DNA from: Chloroflexota bacterium
Lineage (GTDB): Bacteria; Chloroflexota; Anaerolineae; Anaerolineales; Anaerolineaceae
Reading direction: 5' to 3'
Assembly: GCA_021825925.1 (NCBI GenBank)
Contig: JAKAFP010000007.1
Coordinates: 62,001-126,000 of the forward strand
DNA: 64,000 nucleotides
The notes below the pieces were generated by a model that worked only from the letters and a program-made list of their open reading frames with translations, was not told where the DNA came from and did not search any database. A program made the translations under genes and the position numbers. Below are positions 17,321 through 26,400 of this stretch, piece by piece (position 1 is the stretch's first letter; each line of letters begins with the position of its first letter).

Positions 17321-18082
17321 TTACTTGATCCCAATATAGACTGCAAAATTACTGCGCTTCCAAACCACATCCACCGTGCTGAAACCAGCCTCCTTCAGCA
17401 ACCTCAGATGTGACGGGCAGTCCAGCGGCGAATCCTCAACTTGATAATTGGAGAGAATGCGCTCCACTTCAGCGGCCTCCAGACCCTGTTCTTTTAAGAA
17501 GCTGCACCAACCTTGTTCATTTAACTGGCTGAGCGTATCATTTGCACCCGCCACCACGTCACAGCAAACGAAGATGCCGCCCGGTTTGAGAGCCTTCGCG
17601 AATTTCTCATACAGCGCCCCATACTCTTCCACGCCGCGGCAGTGATGGATGGCGAAACTGGAGATGATGGCCTCGTATTTCACCTCGCCGTAATCTGCAT
17701 CCATGAAATCCGCAACCAGCGTTTCGTAACGCCCGGCAAAAGGCGCCAGAACCAGCGGCACCGCCGAAAGCATGTTGGCCGAGAAATCCATCAGCACGCA
17801 GTACACACCTGGGATTGCCTCAAGTACAGTCCGCGAGAGGTTGCCCGTGCCAGCCCCCACATCCAAGATCAGGCTGCCAGCTTTCACATGCGGGGTTAGC
17901 AGCTCAGGCACCAGGGCAAACATCTGCCTGAACTCGGGCAACCAAATCGGGTCACGCTGACTGTAAAGTGCCGCAACTTCTTTATCAAACCTGCCCTGGA
18001 TCTCTGCGCGGCTCATTTTCTCTGTACGTTTGGAAGTGTCCGGTCCGATGTAGCGTGGAGTGATACGGTTCTCTTCATTCAT
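17321..18082 (-). CDS. SAM-dependent methyltransferase (class I)
   Basis: This protein of about 253 residues has motif I as LILDVGAGTGNLSR, motif II-like CVLMDFSANML, and the post-motif AIISSFAIHHCR followed by ALKPGGIFVCCDV. This is the pattern of UbiE/small-molecule methyltransferases. The substrate is unknown. The frame is open 26 codons further upstream, but the ATG at 18082 carries AAAGGA at a seven-base spacing. The next upstream gene, a tandem GNAT protein, ends 19 bases before. Confidence 0.87.
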   Translation of the reverse strand: MNEENRITPRYIGPDTSKRTEKMSRAEIQGRFDKEVAALYSQRDPIWLPEFRQMFALVPELLTPHVKAGSLILDVGAGTGNLSRTVLEAIPGVYCVLMDFSANMLSAVPLVLAPFAGRYETLVADFMDADYGEVKYEAIISSFAIHHCRGVEEYGALYEKFAKALKPGGIFVCCDVVAGANDTLSQLNEQGWCSFLKEQGLEAAEVERILSNYQVEDSPLDCPSHLRLLKEAGFSTVDVVWKRSNFAVYIGIK

Positions 18083-18101
18083 GATCAATCCTTTTATTAT
18101 C

Positions 18102-18950
18102 TCAACCCGCGCCCATGCTGGTTTGCGCGAATACTTTTGTGCGCTCTCCGCGGACTTCAAGATTCCCCTTCGCCATGTGCTTGCCGGCGCGGGCCTTTAC
18201 AAAGTCAAAACGTTCAAGCAGTTCCACCGCGCTATGATTCACGGATGGCACACAGGCGCTGACCGGGTTCTCATATTCCAGGCTCATGGCCGCCTCAAGC
18301 AGCGTTTGTTCCTGGCCGGGTTCAAACATCACCCACGGACCGATACGGTTGCGATGGGTGAAAAGGTAACCTGTGATCCTTCCAGATCCATCCCGATGCA
18401 GGAAGGCACGCGAAGGGTGAAGCTCCAACATCGTTTGAAACACCTTGCGCCGGTTCGCGCCGAAGATCGGCGTATCCATTTCCACCAGTTCATCCAGGTC
18501 GTTTGATGTTATGAATGCAACTCCATTAGGCGGCTTGGTCGCGCCGCGGTCAATCTGACGTTCAAATATCGCGGTTTCATCCAGGATCCTAAAACCCAAC
18601 TTCTCGTAAAGCGGAAACCCCTTCCAGCTGGCATCCAGGGTCACCAATGGAACGTTTTGACCGTCAAGCCATGCCAGAATGTGTTCCATCAGCATCCGTC
18701 CGATGCCCTGCTCCTGCAGGTCGGGATGCACAGTCATGAACCCTACGTGCGCAAAATCCCGGTAGCAGATCGCTCCGACCGTCCCGACCATGCGTCCGTC
18801 CAGACAGGCCTTGAACCAGCCATCTGGCTGCAAACGGCGGTAAAGCCTCAGGTCGTTCAAGCGGTTGGTGTGGGATTGGAAGGCCAAATTAAGCAGGTCA
18901 TTGGCCTGTTCATCGTCCGTTTCGGTCAATTGCCGGATGGTGATGTTCAT
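18102..18950 (-). CDS. GNAT acetyltransferase with two GNAT-like halves
   Basis: This 282-residue protein has an N-terminal GNAT domain with a clear motif A (VHPDLQEQGIGRMLMEHIL) and motif B (PLYEKLGFRILDE). The C-terminal half repeats the fold in degenerate form, including TGYLFTHR and AVELLERFDF, as in double-GNAT proteins where only one half is catalytic. The acceptor is unknown. Confidence 0.85.
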   Translation of the reverse strand: MNITIRQLTETDDEQANDLLNLAFQSHTNRLNDLRLYRRLQPDGWFKACLDGRMVGTVGAICYRDFAHVGFMTVHPDLQEQGIGRMLMEHILAWLDGQNVPLVTLDASWKGFPLYEKLGFRILDETAIFERQIDRGATKPPNGVAFITSNDLDELVEMDTPIFGANRRKVFQTMLELHPSRAFLHRDGSGRITGYLFTHRNRIGPWVMFEPGQEQTLLEAAMSLEYENPVSACVPSVNHSAVELLERFDFVKARAGKHMAKGNLEVRGERTKVFAQTSMGAG

Positions 18951-18980
18951 TAATCATCCCCTGTTTTGTTACAGGCACAA

Positions 18981-19322
18981 TTACATTTTTTGCGGATGAT
19001 ACGGCAGGTAAGACTGCCTCACCGGTGCAAAAACCTCGATCGCCACGGAATCTTCGAGGATCTCCGCACGGTGCTCCAGATTGCCGGCAAAACTCCAACT
19101 GTCGCCGGGGTGCATCTCGTGCGCCTCCCCCTCGGAATGTAAGACAATGCAGCCTGAGACCAGATAACCGGTCTGTTCTTCAGGATGAGAATGTAACGGT
19201 AAAACAGCACCCTTGGCCATCAGGAACTCAGACAGCAAGGTTTTATCGCCATAAACCAGCGTTTTGACTTTGATCCCTGGCATGATCTCTTGATAATCTT
19301 GATCGTCGTTATAAAAAAACAT
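18981..19322 (-). CDS. cupin domain protein
   Basis: This 113-residue single-domain cupin shows motif 1 as PLHSHPEEQTGYLVSG (metal-binding His, His, Glu) and motif 2 as PGDSWSFAGNLEHRAE. Such proteins bind a divalent metal and act as small oxygenases, isomerases or sensors. It lies 13 bases downstream of an NAD(P)-binding reductase gene on the same strand and 30 bases upstream of the tandem GNAT gene, consistent with one operon. Confidence 0.87.
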   Translation of the reverse strand: MFFYNDDQDYQEIMPGIKVKTLVYGDKTLLSEFLMAKGAVLPLHSHPEEQTGYLVSGCIVLHSEGEAHEMHPGDSWSFAGNLEHRAEILEDSVAIEVFAPVRQSYLPYHPQKM

Positions 19323-19335
19323 TTTTCAATCCTTT

Positions 19336-19971
19336 TTAATATCCGACTGTAAAGCGTTGCCTATTATGCTTCGGTTTTTCCAGTTCATCAATCATGGCCA
19401 CGGCATAATCCTCCACCGAGATGTGGCTTTTACCATCGGCCGCCACCAGCAGATCGTCGTGTCCCAGGCGGAATTTACCTGTGCGTTCTCCAGGTTCGAT
19501 CACAGCAGAGGGACTTAAAAAGGTCCAATCGAGCGCGTCCTCTTTTTCCAGCATGTAGAGCACTTCACGCAAACCGAGTACACCGGCTTTCCACTCCTCG
19601 GGAATGCCGCCGCCATCCACCAGTTGGACGCCGTTAACCTTTAAACTGCCTGCCCCACCCACCACCAGCAGTCGCTTGACGCCTGCCTCCTTGACGGCTT
19701 GAATGATCGCAGTGTAAGAAGTGATGAAACCGTTTAAATGGTCAGCCTGGCCTGAGGGGGCAAAAGAACTGATCACCGCGTCATGCCCGGCGAAAAGCGT
19801 CGCAGCCTGGGTCGCATCAGTGACGTCTCCCGTTTTGCCGATCAAATTGGCATGTTGGGGGAGCTTGTCCAAATGACGGGCGATGGCCGTCACGTGATGT
19901 CCGCGGCTGAGCGCTTCAGCCAGAATTTTCGATCCGATAAAACCGGTCGCGCCGATCAAAACAATTTTCAT
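19336..19971 (-). CDS. NAD(P)-binding oxidoreductase (atypical SDR)
   Basis: This 211-residue protein has the dinucleotide-binding motif LIGATGFIGSKIL (residues 4-16) and belongs to the NmrA/BVR-B-like atypical short-chain dehydrogenases. It has the VGGAGSL motif near residue 104 and DWTFLSPSAV, but no YxxxK catalytic pair. Members are flavin or biliverdin reductase-like or redox sensors. The C-terminus EKPKHNRQRFTVGY is typical of this group. Confidence 0.88.
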   Translation of the reverse strand: MKIVLIGATGFIGSKILAEALSRGHHVTAIARHLDKLPQHANLIGKTGDVTDATQAATLFAGHDAVISSFAPSGQADHLNGFITSYTAIIQAVKEAGVKRLLVVGGAGSLKVNGVQLVDGGGIPEEWKAGVLGLREVLYMLEKEDALDWTFLSPSAVIEPGERTGKFRLGHDDLLVAADGKSHISVEDYAVAMIDELEKPKHNRQRFTVGY

Positions 19972-20129
19972 CTTAAACTCCTTCTTGATATTTCACCTGA
20001 TTATAATGAAAAGCCAAAAACATGCAATCAACAATGCCCTTCATTGCCTATTTGCAATTAATGGTTGGATTGGATAAATTTTCTTTGGTATTTATCGTGT
20101 ATTTAGTGGTTAATGTTTTTAAGAAAGAA

Positions 20130-20774
20130 TTACCTTGCCACCATCACATTTTCAACCAGTGGTTCCACCCGGCTGCGGATGGCTCCCCAGTCGTGTTCGA
20201 TGGTCACAAAGATCGAATCCTCGGGCATGCTCAACCGGGTGATCGCAAAAGCTGTGCCGTCCTGCCACTCCTTGTCCACACCCACAACCTGCATGCCCAC
20301 CGACCTGAGGATGGCAGCCAGCGGCGCCAACAGGTTCGTCTTGTACTGCGGCAAGGCTTCTTCCGTCTGACCGCCGTGGACGATCAGCCCCACCGGTTTG
20401 TGCGCCAGCGGGAACTCGTAGTTATTATCCGCACACCAGTTAAGATAAGAGATCTCCTGGAACTTTTCGAACAGCATCACCACCTTGGCCGGGATCGTGG
20501 CGTACTGCGGACATACCATGAAGATGCGGTCCGCACCTTTGAGGGCGTTGTACACCGCATTGAAGGCTTCATCCCGCACACATCTGCCGGCTTCAAGACA
20601 CTTTCCGCACATGCGGCAGGGTTTAAGCTCGTAATCAATCAACGGAAGGACACTGACTTCGGCGTCAGCTTGTTTTGCCAATACCAACTCACGCACCAAC
20701 TCGCAGGTCCGCGTTGAGGCGCTCTGTTCTTTGAAGGGTTCAATATTGGAAGCGGAGAGACAAAGAATTTTCAT
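20130..20774 (-). CDS. NADPH-dependent FMN reductase-like flavoprotein
   Basis: This 214-residue flavodoxin-fold protein begins MKILCLSASNIEPF, the FMN phosphate-binding region. It carries a CRMCGKCLEAGRC insert (residues 54-66) like the iron-sulfur flavoprotein branch, and a VCPQYATIPAKV loop near the flavin. Cys spacing resembles a 4Fe-4S compact motif, but only four Cys cluster loosely. It probably transfers electrons from NAD(P)H or a ferredoxin to an unknown acceptor. Confidence 0.8.
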   Translation of the reverse strand: MKILCLSASNIEPFKEQSASTRTCELVRELVLAKQADAEVSVLPLIDYELKPCRMCGKCLEAGRCVRDEAFNAVYNALKGADRIFMVCPQYATIPAKVVMLFEKFQEISYLNWCADNNYEFPLAHKPVGLIVHGGQTEEALPQYKTNLLAPLAAILRSVGMQVVGVDKEWQDGTAFAITRLSMPEDSIFVTIEHDWGAIRSRVEPLVENVMVAR

Positions 20775-20863
20775 ATGTAATCTGGTTTGAAATAATTTTC
20801 AAGATTTTCTTAGCGAACTTTGCGACTTTGCGAGCGAAACGCTCTTCGAATAATACAATTAGC

Positions 20864-21286
20864 TCAAATATCCGCTTTGTAATCGGCCACCGGCTGCCCG
20901 CACTGCGGACAAGCCTGGTCGTACCAGAAATAGGATGTGTTGCAGTTAGAGCAGCGCCAACGCTGATCCTGCTCGACCAGCCAAGTTTCGACCCCCACTA
21001 CCTGGATGCGCTTCATATTGTTCATCACCGCCAGCCCATTGGGGTTCTCGGGGTCATTGATGAAATGGACCATCTTTTCGCAGGTGCTGATCTCGGGGCA
21101 CTCGATGCAGAACTCATACCCTTTGTCTCGCGCGCAAGCCTTGATCGCACATTCGGCACAGTGCCCGGCCGGGCCTTCGCTCTTGCAGCCGTAGCAGGTC
21201 TTTTCAGTTTTACCGGCTTTGGTCTCCAGCACCATTGAACATGCGCCGCAGTACAATCCGCAATAACCATCGAGTTTGAAGTCCAT
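20864..21286 (-). CDS. DUF3795 Cys-rich protein with C-terminal zinc ribbon
   Basis: This 140-residue protein starts with the DUF3795 pattern GYCGLYCGACS and continues with many Cys pairs (CYGCKSEG, CAECAIKACA, CIECPEISTC). It ends with a zinc-ribbon CSNCNTSYF...CPQCGQPV. The Cys content suggests metal binding. The function of the family is unknown. It is transcribed towards the flavoprotein gene 90 bases away. Confidence 0.85.
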   Translation of the reverse strand: MDFKLDGYCGLYCGACSMVLETKAGKTEKTCYGCKSEGPAGHCAECAIKACARDKGYEFCIECPEISTCEKMVHFINDPENPNGLAVMNNMKRIQVVGVETWLVEQDQRWRCSNCNTSYFWYDQACPQCGQPVADYKADI

Positions 21287-21466
21287 AGGATGTGTAGCTC
21301 CTTGTTATGGGTATTAAAGAAAGATTTTTTCGTGCTTTTAGTGTTTTTCGTGGTTAATTGCACTTACCAATTAACTTATATGTACCCACCATCCACAATG
21401 ATATTATATTCGGTGATGTTATACCTGCAAATCTCCGGAGACTGTAATTCAACCTTGATACTTTTC

Positions 21467-21658
21467 TTATTTAACCTTACGCCAATTCGCCAACACCAAC
21501 AATCCTACGCCGACAACCAAAGCAATGCCGCCATAATAGGCCCAACGAATCTGCCCGGTCATGAAGCTGCCCGGCAGAATGTTGATGCCCTGCAGGATCC
21601 ACACCCCACCGCCCAGGATGAGCAAAATTCCCAAGATGTTCAGGATGACTTTTTTCAT
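21467..21658 (-). CDS. small two-helix membrane protein
   Basis: This 63-residue protein has two hydrophobic helices (residues 5-25 and 40-58) separated by NILPGSFMTGQIRW and a basic C-terminus. Small proteins of this form (LiaI/DUF-like) are common in Chloroflexota, but the function is unknown. The ATG is preceded by GAAAGGATAATCC on the minus strand, a good ribosome binding site. Confidence 0.75.
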   Translation of the reverse strand: MKKVILNILGILLILGGGVWILQGINILPGSFMTGQIRWAYYGGIALVVGVGLLVLANWRKVK

Positions 21659-21819
21659 CGGATTATCCTTTCACCTCAATAACGATACTGCGTAACTTGA
21701 CGATTGTTTTCTATTAAATGCCCTTTTTCGTGTATTCCGTGTTTTTCGTGGTAAATCGCTTTTAATAATTACCTCATCATCAAGCCGCCATCCAAAACCC
21801 AGAACACTTTGTCACGAGA

Positions 21820-22236
21820 TCACTCATCTTTGGGAAACGAAAAATGCATCTGCACGATCAGCCAGCGATCATCACGCTTTTCAAGCGTCCCCGTCCAGCG
21901 GACGTTATCCCAGCCGCCGGGCACACTACTCCACTCGTAATGGTCGTCAAGAATGCAAGACCACCAGGCGCAGCTCTCCGAGTTTGAAATATTGAGTAGC
22001 AAATCCTTTACCGCGAAATCCGTGGCTTTAAATGACTCGTTTCTAAACACCCGTTCAGACATCTGCCTGAAAGCTTCAAATCCGTGGATCGTGCTGCGAG
22101 AATCAGGGTGAAAGATGAAAAAATCATCGTCATTGGCAAAGATGGAATAGAGGCGCTCAAAATCCTTGGTCAGCGCCCATCCAATGGCATCATGAATGAC
22201 ACGGGTGATCTCCAGCCTTTCATTGTCACTGATCAT
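21820..22236 (-). CDS. SnoaL-like (NTF2 fold) protein
   Basis: This 138-residue protein fits the SnoaL_3/NTF2-like cone fold: an N-terminal helix pair, then FIFHPDSRSTIHGFEAF, and a C-terminal strand TGTLEKRDDRWLIVQMHFS. Such proteins may be small isomerases or ligand-binding proteins; no substrate is evident. The ATG at 22236 has AAAGGAG upstream; a longer in-frame start ten codons earlier lacks one. Confidence 0.85.
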   Translation of the reverse strand: MISDNERLEITRVIHDAIGWALTKDFERLYSIFANDDDFFIFHPDSRSTIHGFEAFRQMSERVFRNESFKATDFAVKDLLLNISNSESCAWWSCILDDHYEWSSVPGGWDNVRWTGTLEKRDDRWLIVQMHFSFPKDE

Positions 22237-22346
22237 ATTCCGCTCCTTTGGATAATTATTGCACAAAACTCAAAAACAGTTCCAATATGGTCAAAGGACA
22301 AAGAAACCAAGGCATTTTGCCCTGGTTTTATATTTATGTTTTTTTA

Positions 22347-22432
22347 TGTATTTAGTGTATTTCGTGGTTTCAGTGTTCTGCACAAAAAACCAAAAACACG
22401 AAAACTACTCCGCCGGCGGCGTCCAGGTGCTG
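22347..22432. repeat. 86-bp direct repeat, copy A (gene-end remnant)
   Basis: This segment matches 22609-22694 at 84 of 86 positions by eye. Its right part encodes, on the minus strand, a near-identical copy of the last codons (TWTPPAE-stop) of the membrane protein whose intact end lies in copy B. It therefore looks like a relic of a duplicated gene end together with the CACGAAA-type intergenic motif. The gap 22433-22608 holds no gene. Confidence 0.8.
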
Positions 22433-22523
22433 AGTATTTTGCCTCACCCCCAATACCACTCGCTCCCCTCTCGCTTCGCTCGGGGGCACATAGACCGTGT
22501 CGCTCGGGTACGCTAAGTTCGCG

Positions 22524-22549
22524 CCCTCTCCATCCTTGGATGGAGAGGG
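22524..22549. repeat. inverted repeat CCCTCTCCATCC / GGATGGAGAGGG
   Basis: Two 12-base arms separated by two bases form a palindrome within gene-free sequence between the two 86-bp repeat copies. It lacks a T run and is not an obvious terminator. Confidence 0.5.
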
Positions 22550-22566
22550 GTGCCTATAGGATAAAA

Positions 22567-22594
22567 AAAACCAAGACTTAAGGTCTTGGTTTTA
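22567..22594. terminator. bidirectional hairpin terminator
   Basis: AAAACCAAGAC / GTCTTGGTTTT form an 11-base-pair stem around TTAAG, with A and T runs on both sides. On the minus strand it follows the membrane protein gene ending at 22667, for which it is the likely terminator. Confidence 0.75.
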
Positions 22595-22608
22595 TAAATA
22601 ATTTTTCG

Positions 22609-22694
22609 TGTATTTAGTGTATTTCGTGGTTTCAGTGTTCTGCACAAAAAACCAAAAACACGAAAACTACTCGGACGGCGGCGTCCAGGTGCTG
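22609..22694. repeat. 86-bp direct repeat, copy B
   Basis: This copy overlaps the real 3' end of the minus-strand membrane protein gene (stop at 22667) and 58 bases of its downstream region. Copy A lies 262 bases to the left. Confidence 0.8.
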
Positions 22695-23086
22695 CGCTCG
22701 CGAAGCCTGATCAACAGCTCAATCGCGATCAAGCCGACGGCGATAAAAGCCGCCAGGGCAAAATTCAGCGCCTTGCCGAACTGCAGCCAAAGCATCACAT
22801 CCGCGTAGGCGCCGACCAGAATGGCCTCGCGCACCAGCACCCCCCCTGTGGCAGCCGGTTTGGAGGGAAAACGGCGATGCAGGTAATGGACCGCCGGCAA
22901 GGCTGGTCCGCACACCGTCAGGGTGACCAAAAAGAACATCAGCCAGCGCGGACCGAGCGTGGGCACGGTGAGGATGAAGAGCAGCACCAGTCCGACCACA
23001 CCAATGCCGCCCAACACCAGGCCTGTGATCCACACCCCATGCAAGGGCGGAAGTTGTCTGCGTAATTGATTGGCTTGATCATCCAT
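22667..23086 (-). CDS. small integral membrane protein
   Basis: This protein of about 139 residues has four hydrophobic segments (starting near WITGLVLGGIG, WLMFFLVTLTV, REAILVGAYADVMLWLQF and NFALAAFIAVGLIAIELLI) and a short charged C-terminus ending TPPSE. Function unknown. The ATG at 23086 has GAGGT six bases upstream; another ATG four codons earlier is possible. It is divergent from the metH riboswitch region. Confidence 0.7.
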   Translation of the reverse strand: MDDQANQLRRQLPPLHGVWITGLVLGGIGVVGLVLLFILTVPTLGPRWLMFFLVTLTVCGPALPAVHYLHRRFPSKPAATGGVLVREAILVGAYADVMLWLQFGKALNFALAAFIAVGLIAIELLIRLRERSTWTPPSE

Positions 23087-23226
23087 CTGAGACCTCAACG
23101 TGTCATTTATTAATTGGGTTGATAACTGAGAACTGAGAACTGAGAGCGGAGAACCGTTCTTACGGTTCTCTGTTCTCCATTCTCTGCTCTCTTCTAGTTT
23201 AATCCATTCCCGTCAATTGCGCCAAA

Positions 23227-23255
23227 TTGAATTCAGACTAAAATTGTGGTAGAAT
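23227..23255 (+). promoter_or_regulatory. promoter of the SAM riboswitch / metH transcript
   Basis: TTGAAT, a 17-base spacer and TAGAAT preceded by TGg (extended -10) lie just upstream of the riboswitch, placing the start near 23262. Confidence 0.65.
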
Positions 23256-23292
23256 TTTTTCCAACACAATACGGGGAGCATAAAGCGACCCA

Positions 23293-23455
23293 CTCATTCA
23301 GAGAGGTGGAGGGACCGGCCCTTTGAAACCTCGACAACCACTCAACAGAGCAGGTGCCAATTCCGGCAGAACGGATGCCAAAAGCAAAAGTTCTGAGAGA
23401 TGAGAGAGAAAAGCCAAGACCCTTACCTCTCTCATGATTTGAGAGGTATTTTTTT
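23293..23455 (+). promoter_or_regulatory. SAM-I riboswitch (S-box) with terminator
   Basis: The aptamer contains the conserved core of SAM-I: GAGAGGTGGAGGGACCGGCC, then TTTGAAACCTCGACAACC, AGGTGCCAATTCC, and a closing TCTGAGAGATGAGAG. P1 can form between CTCATTCAGA (from 23293) and the TCTGAGAGATGAG (from 23391). A terminator follows: ACCTCTC at 23425-23431 pairs with GAGAGGT at 23441-23447 before a run of T. The ATGAGAGAG at 23400-23408 can alternatively pair with CTCTCTCAT at 23427-23435, an antiterminator. With SAM bound, P1 would free the terminator and stop transcription of metH and the downstream gene. Confidence 0.93.
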
Positions 23456-23478
23456 AATACATCACCAGGGAGACTGCC

Positions 23479-26400
23479 ATGAAACGCACTTACACCAATC
23501 GTTCCTACCTCGATGCCATCCAGAAAAAGATCGTGGTCTTTGACGGAGCGATGGGTACCAACCTGCAGCGCCAAAACCTGACTGCCGAACACTTTGGCGG
23601 CGAGAAAACCATGGGCTGCAACGACTATCTGGTGATCTCCTATCCCCAAGCCGTGGAAAACGTACATCGCTCCTTCCTCGAAGCCGGCGTGGACGTGGTC
23701 GAGACCTGCACCTTCCGCTCGAACCGCCTCACCCTGGGTGAGTATGGATTGGGCGAACGCGTGCGTGAGATCAACATGGCCGCTGCCCGCCTGGCACGTA
23801 AATGTGCTGATGATTTTTCCACCCCCGACCATCCGCGCTTCGTGGCGGGTTCGATCGGCCCTTCCGGCAAACTGCCCTCCATGAACGACCCCGAACTTTC
23901 CGACATCAGTGTGGATGAACTGCGCTCCATTTTCTTGGAACAGGCTACAGCCCTGATCGAAGGCGGCGTGGACCTGCTGATCATCGAGACCTCGCAGGAT
24001 ATTCTCGAAGTCAAGACCACCATCCTCGCCATTTACGAAGCCTTTGAGAAGACCGGCAAATCGCTGCCCATTCAAGCCCAGGTGACCCTCGACACCACCG
24101 GACGTATGCTGCTCGGCACGGATATCTCCGCGGTCTTGGCCATCCTTGAGAACATGAACATTGACGTCATCGGCCTGAATTGTTCCACCGGTCCCGATTT
24201 CATGCGTGAACCCATCACCTATCTTGGTGAGAACTCTCACCTGCCCGTTTCCTGCATCCCCAATGCCGGTCTTCCTTTAAACGTAGATGGGCAGGCTGTC
24301 TATCCATTGGAACCGGAACCTTTTGCCCAAACCCTCTACGAATTCGCCGAAAAACACGGCATCAATGTGGTGGGCGGCTGCTGCGGTACCACCCCCGAAC
24401 ATCTCAAACAACTGGTGGAACGCGTCAGCACCCTTAAGCCTGCCACCCGCTCCGTGGAAACAACCCCCATGCTTTCCTCCTCCATCCAGGCTCAACCCAT
24501 GCTGCAGGAACCGCGCCCCTTCTTCATTGCCGAACGCCTCAACACCCAGGGCAGCCGCAACTTCAAGAAAATGGTGCTGGATAACGACTACGACTCCATG
24601 CTCAGCCTGGCCCGCTCTCAGATGAAAAGCGGCGGACACGCCCTCGATCTGTGTGTGGCGCTGACCGAACGCGGTGACGAAGCCGGCACCATGTACAAAC
24701 TGATCAAGAGCCTGGCACCCATCATCCGTCTGCCGCTGGTAATTGACACCACCGAACTGGATGTGCTCGAAACCGCCCTCAAGAACACCCCCGGACGCTG
24801 CCTGATCAATTCAACCCATCTCGAAGGTGGCCGCGAAAAGGCGGACAAGATCTTCGCACTGGCCAAAAAATACAACGCGGCCGTGATCGTGCTGACTATT
24901 GACGAACAGGGCATGGCCAAGACCGCCGAACGCAAGCTAGAAGTGGCCAAACGCATTTATGATATTGCGGTCAACGAACATGGTTTGCGCGCTGAAGACC
25001 TTGCTTTCGACGACCTCACCTTCACCCTGGCCACCGGCTCGGATGAATTTGTCAATTCCGCCATTGAAACCCTCAAGGGCATCACATTGATCAAGCAAGC
25101 CCTGCCCGGAGTGCTCACCTCGCTGGGTGTCAGCAATGTTTCCTTCGGCCTGCAGCCCAATGCGCGCGCCATCATCAACAGCGTCATGCTTTACCATGCC
25201 GTCCAGGCCGGGTTGGATATGGCCATCGTCAACCCTGCCACCATCACGCCTTATGCCGAAATCTCTGAAAAAGAACGCCAGCTGACCGAAGACCTGATCT
25301 TCAACCGCAGCCCCGAGGCGCTCTCCACCTTGATCGAGTATTTTTCCTCTGCCGGCCCATCCGCTGTCAAAGTGGATGCCCAGCAGGAAGAATTGAACAA
25401 AATGGGCACCGCCGAACGGCTGGCCTGGAAGATCGTCCACCGCGTGAAAGACGATGTCGAAGCCGATGTGGATGAACTGGTTGCCCAGACCAAAACCGGT
25501 CAAACCCGCAGCGAACGCGCCGTGGAGATCCTGAACACCATCCTGCTGCCGGCTATGAAAGAAGTTGGCGACAAGTTTGGCGCAGGTGAACTGATCCTGC
25601 CCTTCGTACTGCAATCCGCGGAGGTGATGAAAAAGACAGTCTCACACCTCGAAAACTACCTCGAACGGATCGAAGGCTCCACCAAGGGCACGCTGGTGCT
25701 GGCCACCGTTTATGGTGATGTGCACGACATCGGCAAGAACCTGGTCAAGACCATCCTTTCCAATAACGGCTACACCGTGGTGGATCTCGGCAAGCAGGTG
25801 CCTGCTGAAACCATCATCTCCAAGGCCGTTGAACTCAACGCGGATGCCATTGGCCTCAGCGCACTGTTGGTCAGCACCTCCAAGCAGATGCCGCTGATCA
25901 TCAACGAACTTCAGCGCCGCGGACTCAACTTCCCGGTGCTCATTGGCGGCGCAGCCATCAACGAACGCTTCGGACGCCGCATTTTGATGACCGATGATCA
26001 AAAGATCTACGAACCGGGTGTCTTCTACTGCAAAGATGCCTTTGAAGGCCTTGCCACCATGGATGCGCTCAGCGCACCAGAAAGCAAGCAGAATATCCTC
26101 GAAAAGATCAAGCGCGAATCCAACATGGAATTCGAACGCGCCGCCACCGAAGTAAAAAAGGAAGTCTCCGCTGTCCGCTCTGCCATTAAGCCAGCCGCAG
26201 TCATCCCCACTGCCCCCTGGTGGGGCGCCAAAGTGGTGAACAGCATGCCGCTGGAGATCGTCTTCAAGCACCTGCCGAAGAACGAACTCTTCCGTCTCTC
26301 TTGGGGCGCCAGAAACACCCATGGTGAAGAATGGGTGGCGCTTGAAAAGGAATTTGAAGCTCGCCTGGATCGAATGACCCGCGAGGCATTAACCGAGAAA

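Noticed and set aside
22440-22550. C/T-rich stretch as a CRISPR or phage attachment site
   Set aside because: Only one palindrome and no repeated units.
23139-23185. GAGAACCGTTCTTACGGTTC hairpin before the metH promoter as a riboswitch
   Set aside because: No conserved aptamer core; it is a simple short inverted repeat without a T run.
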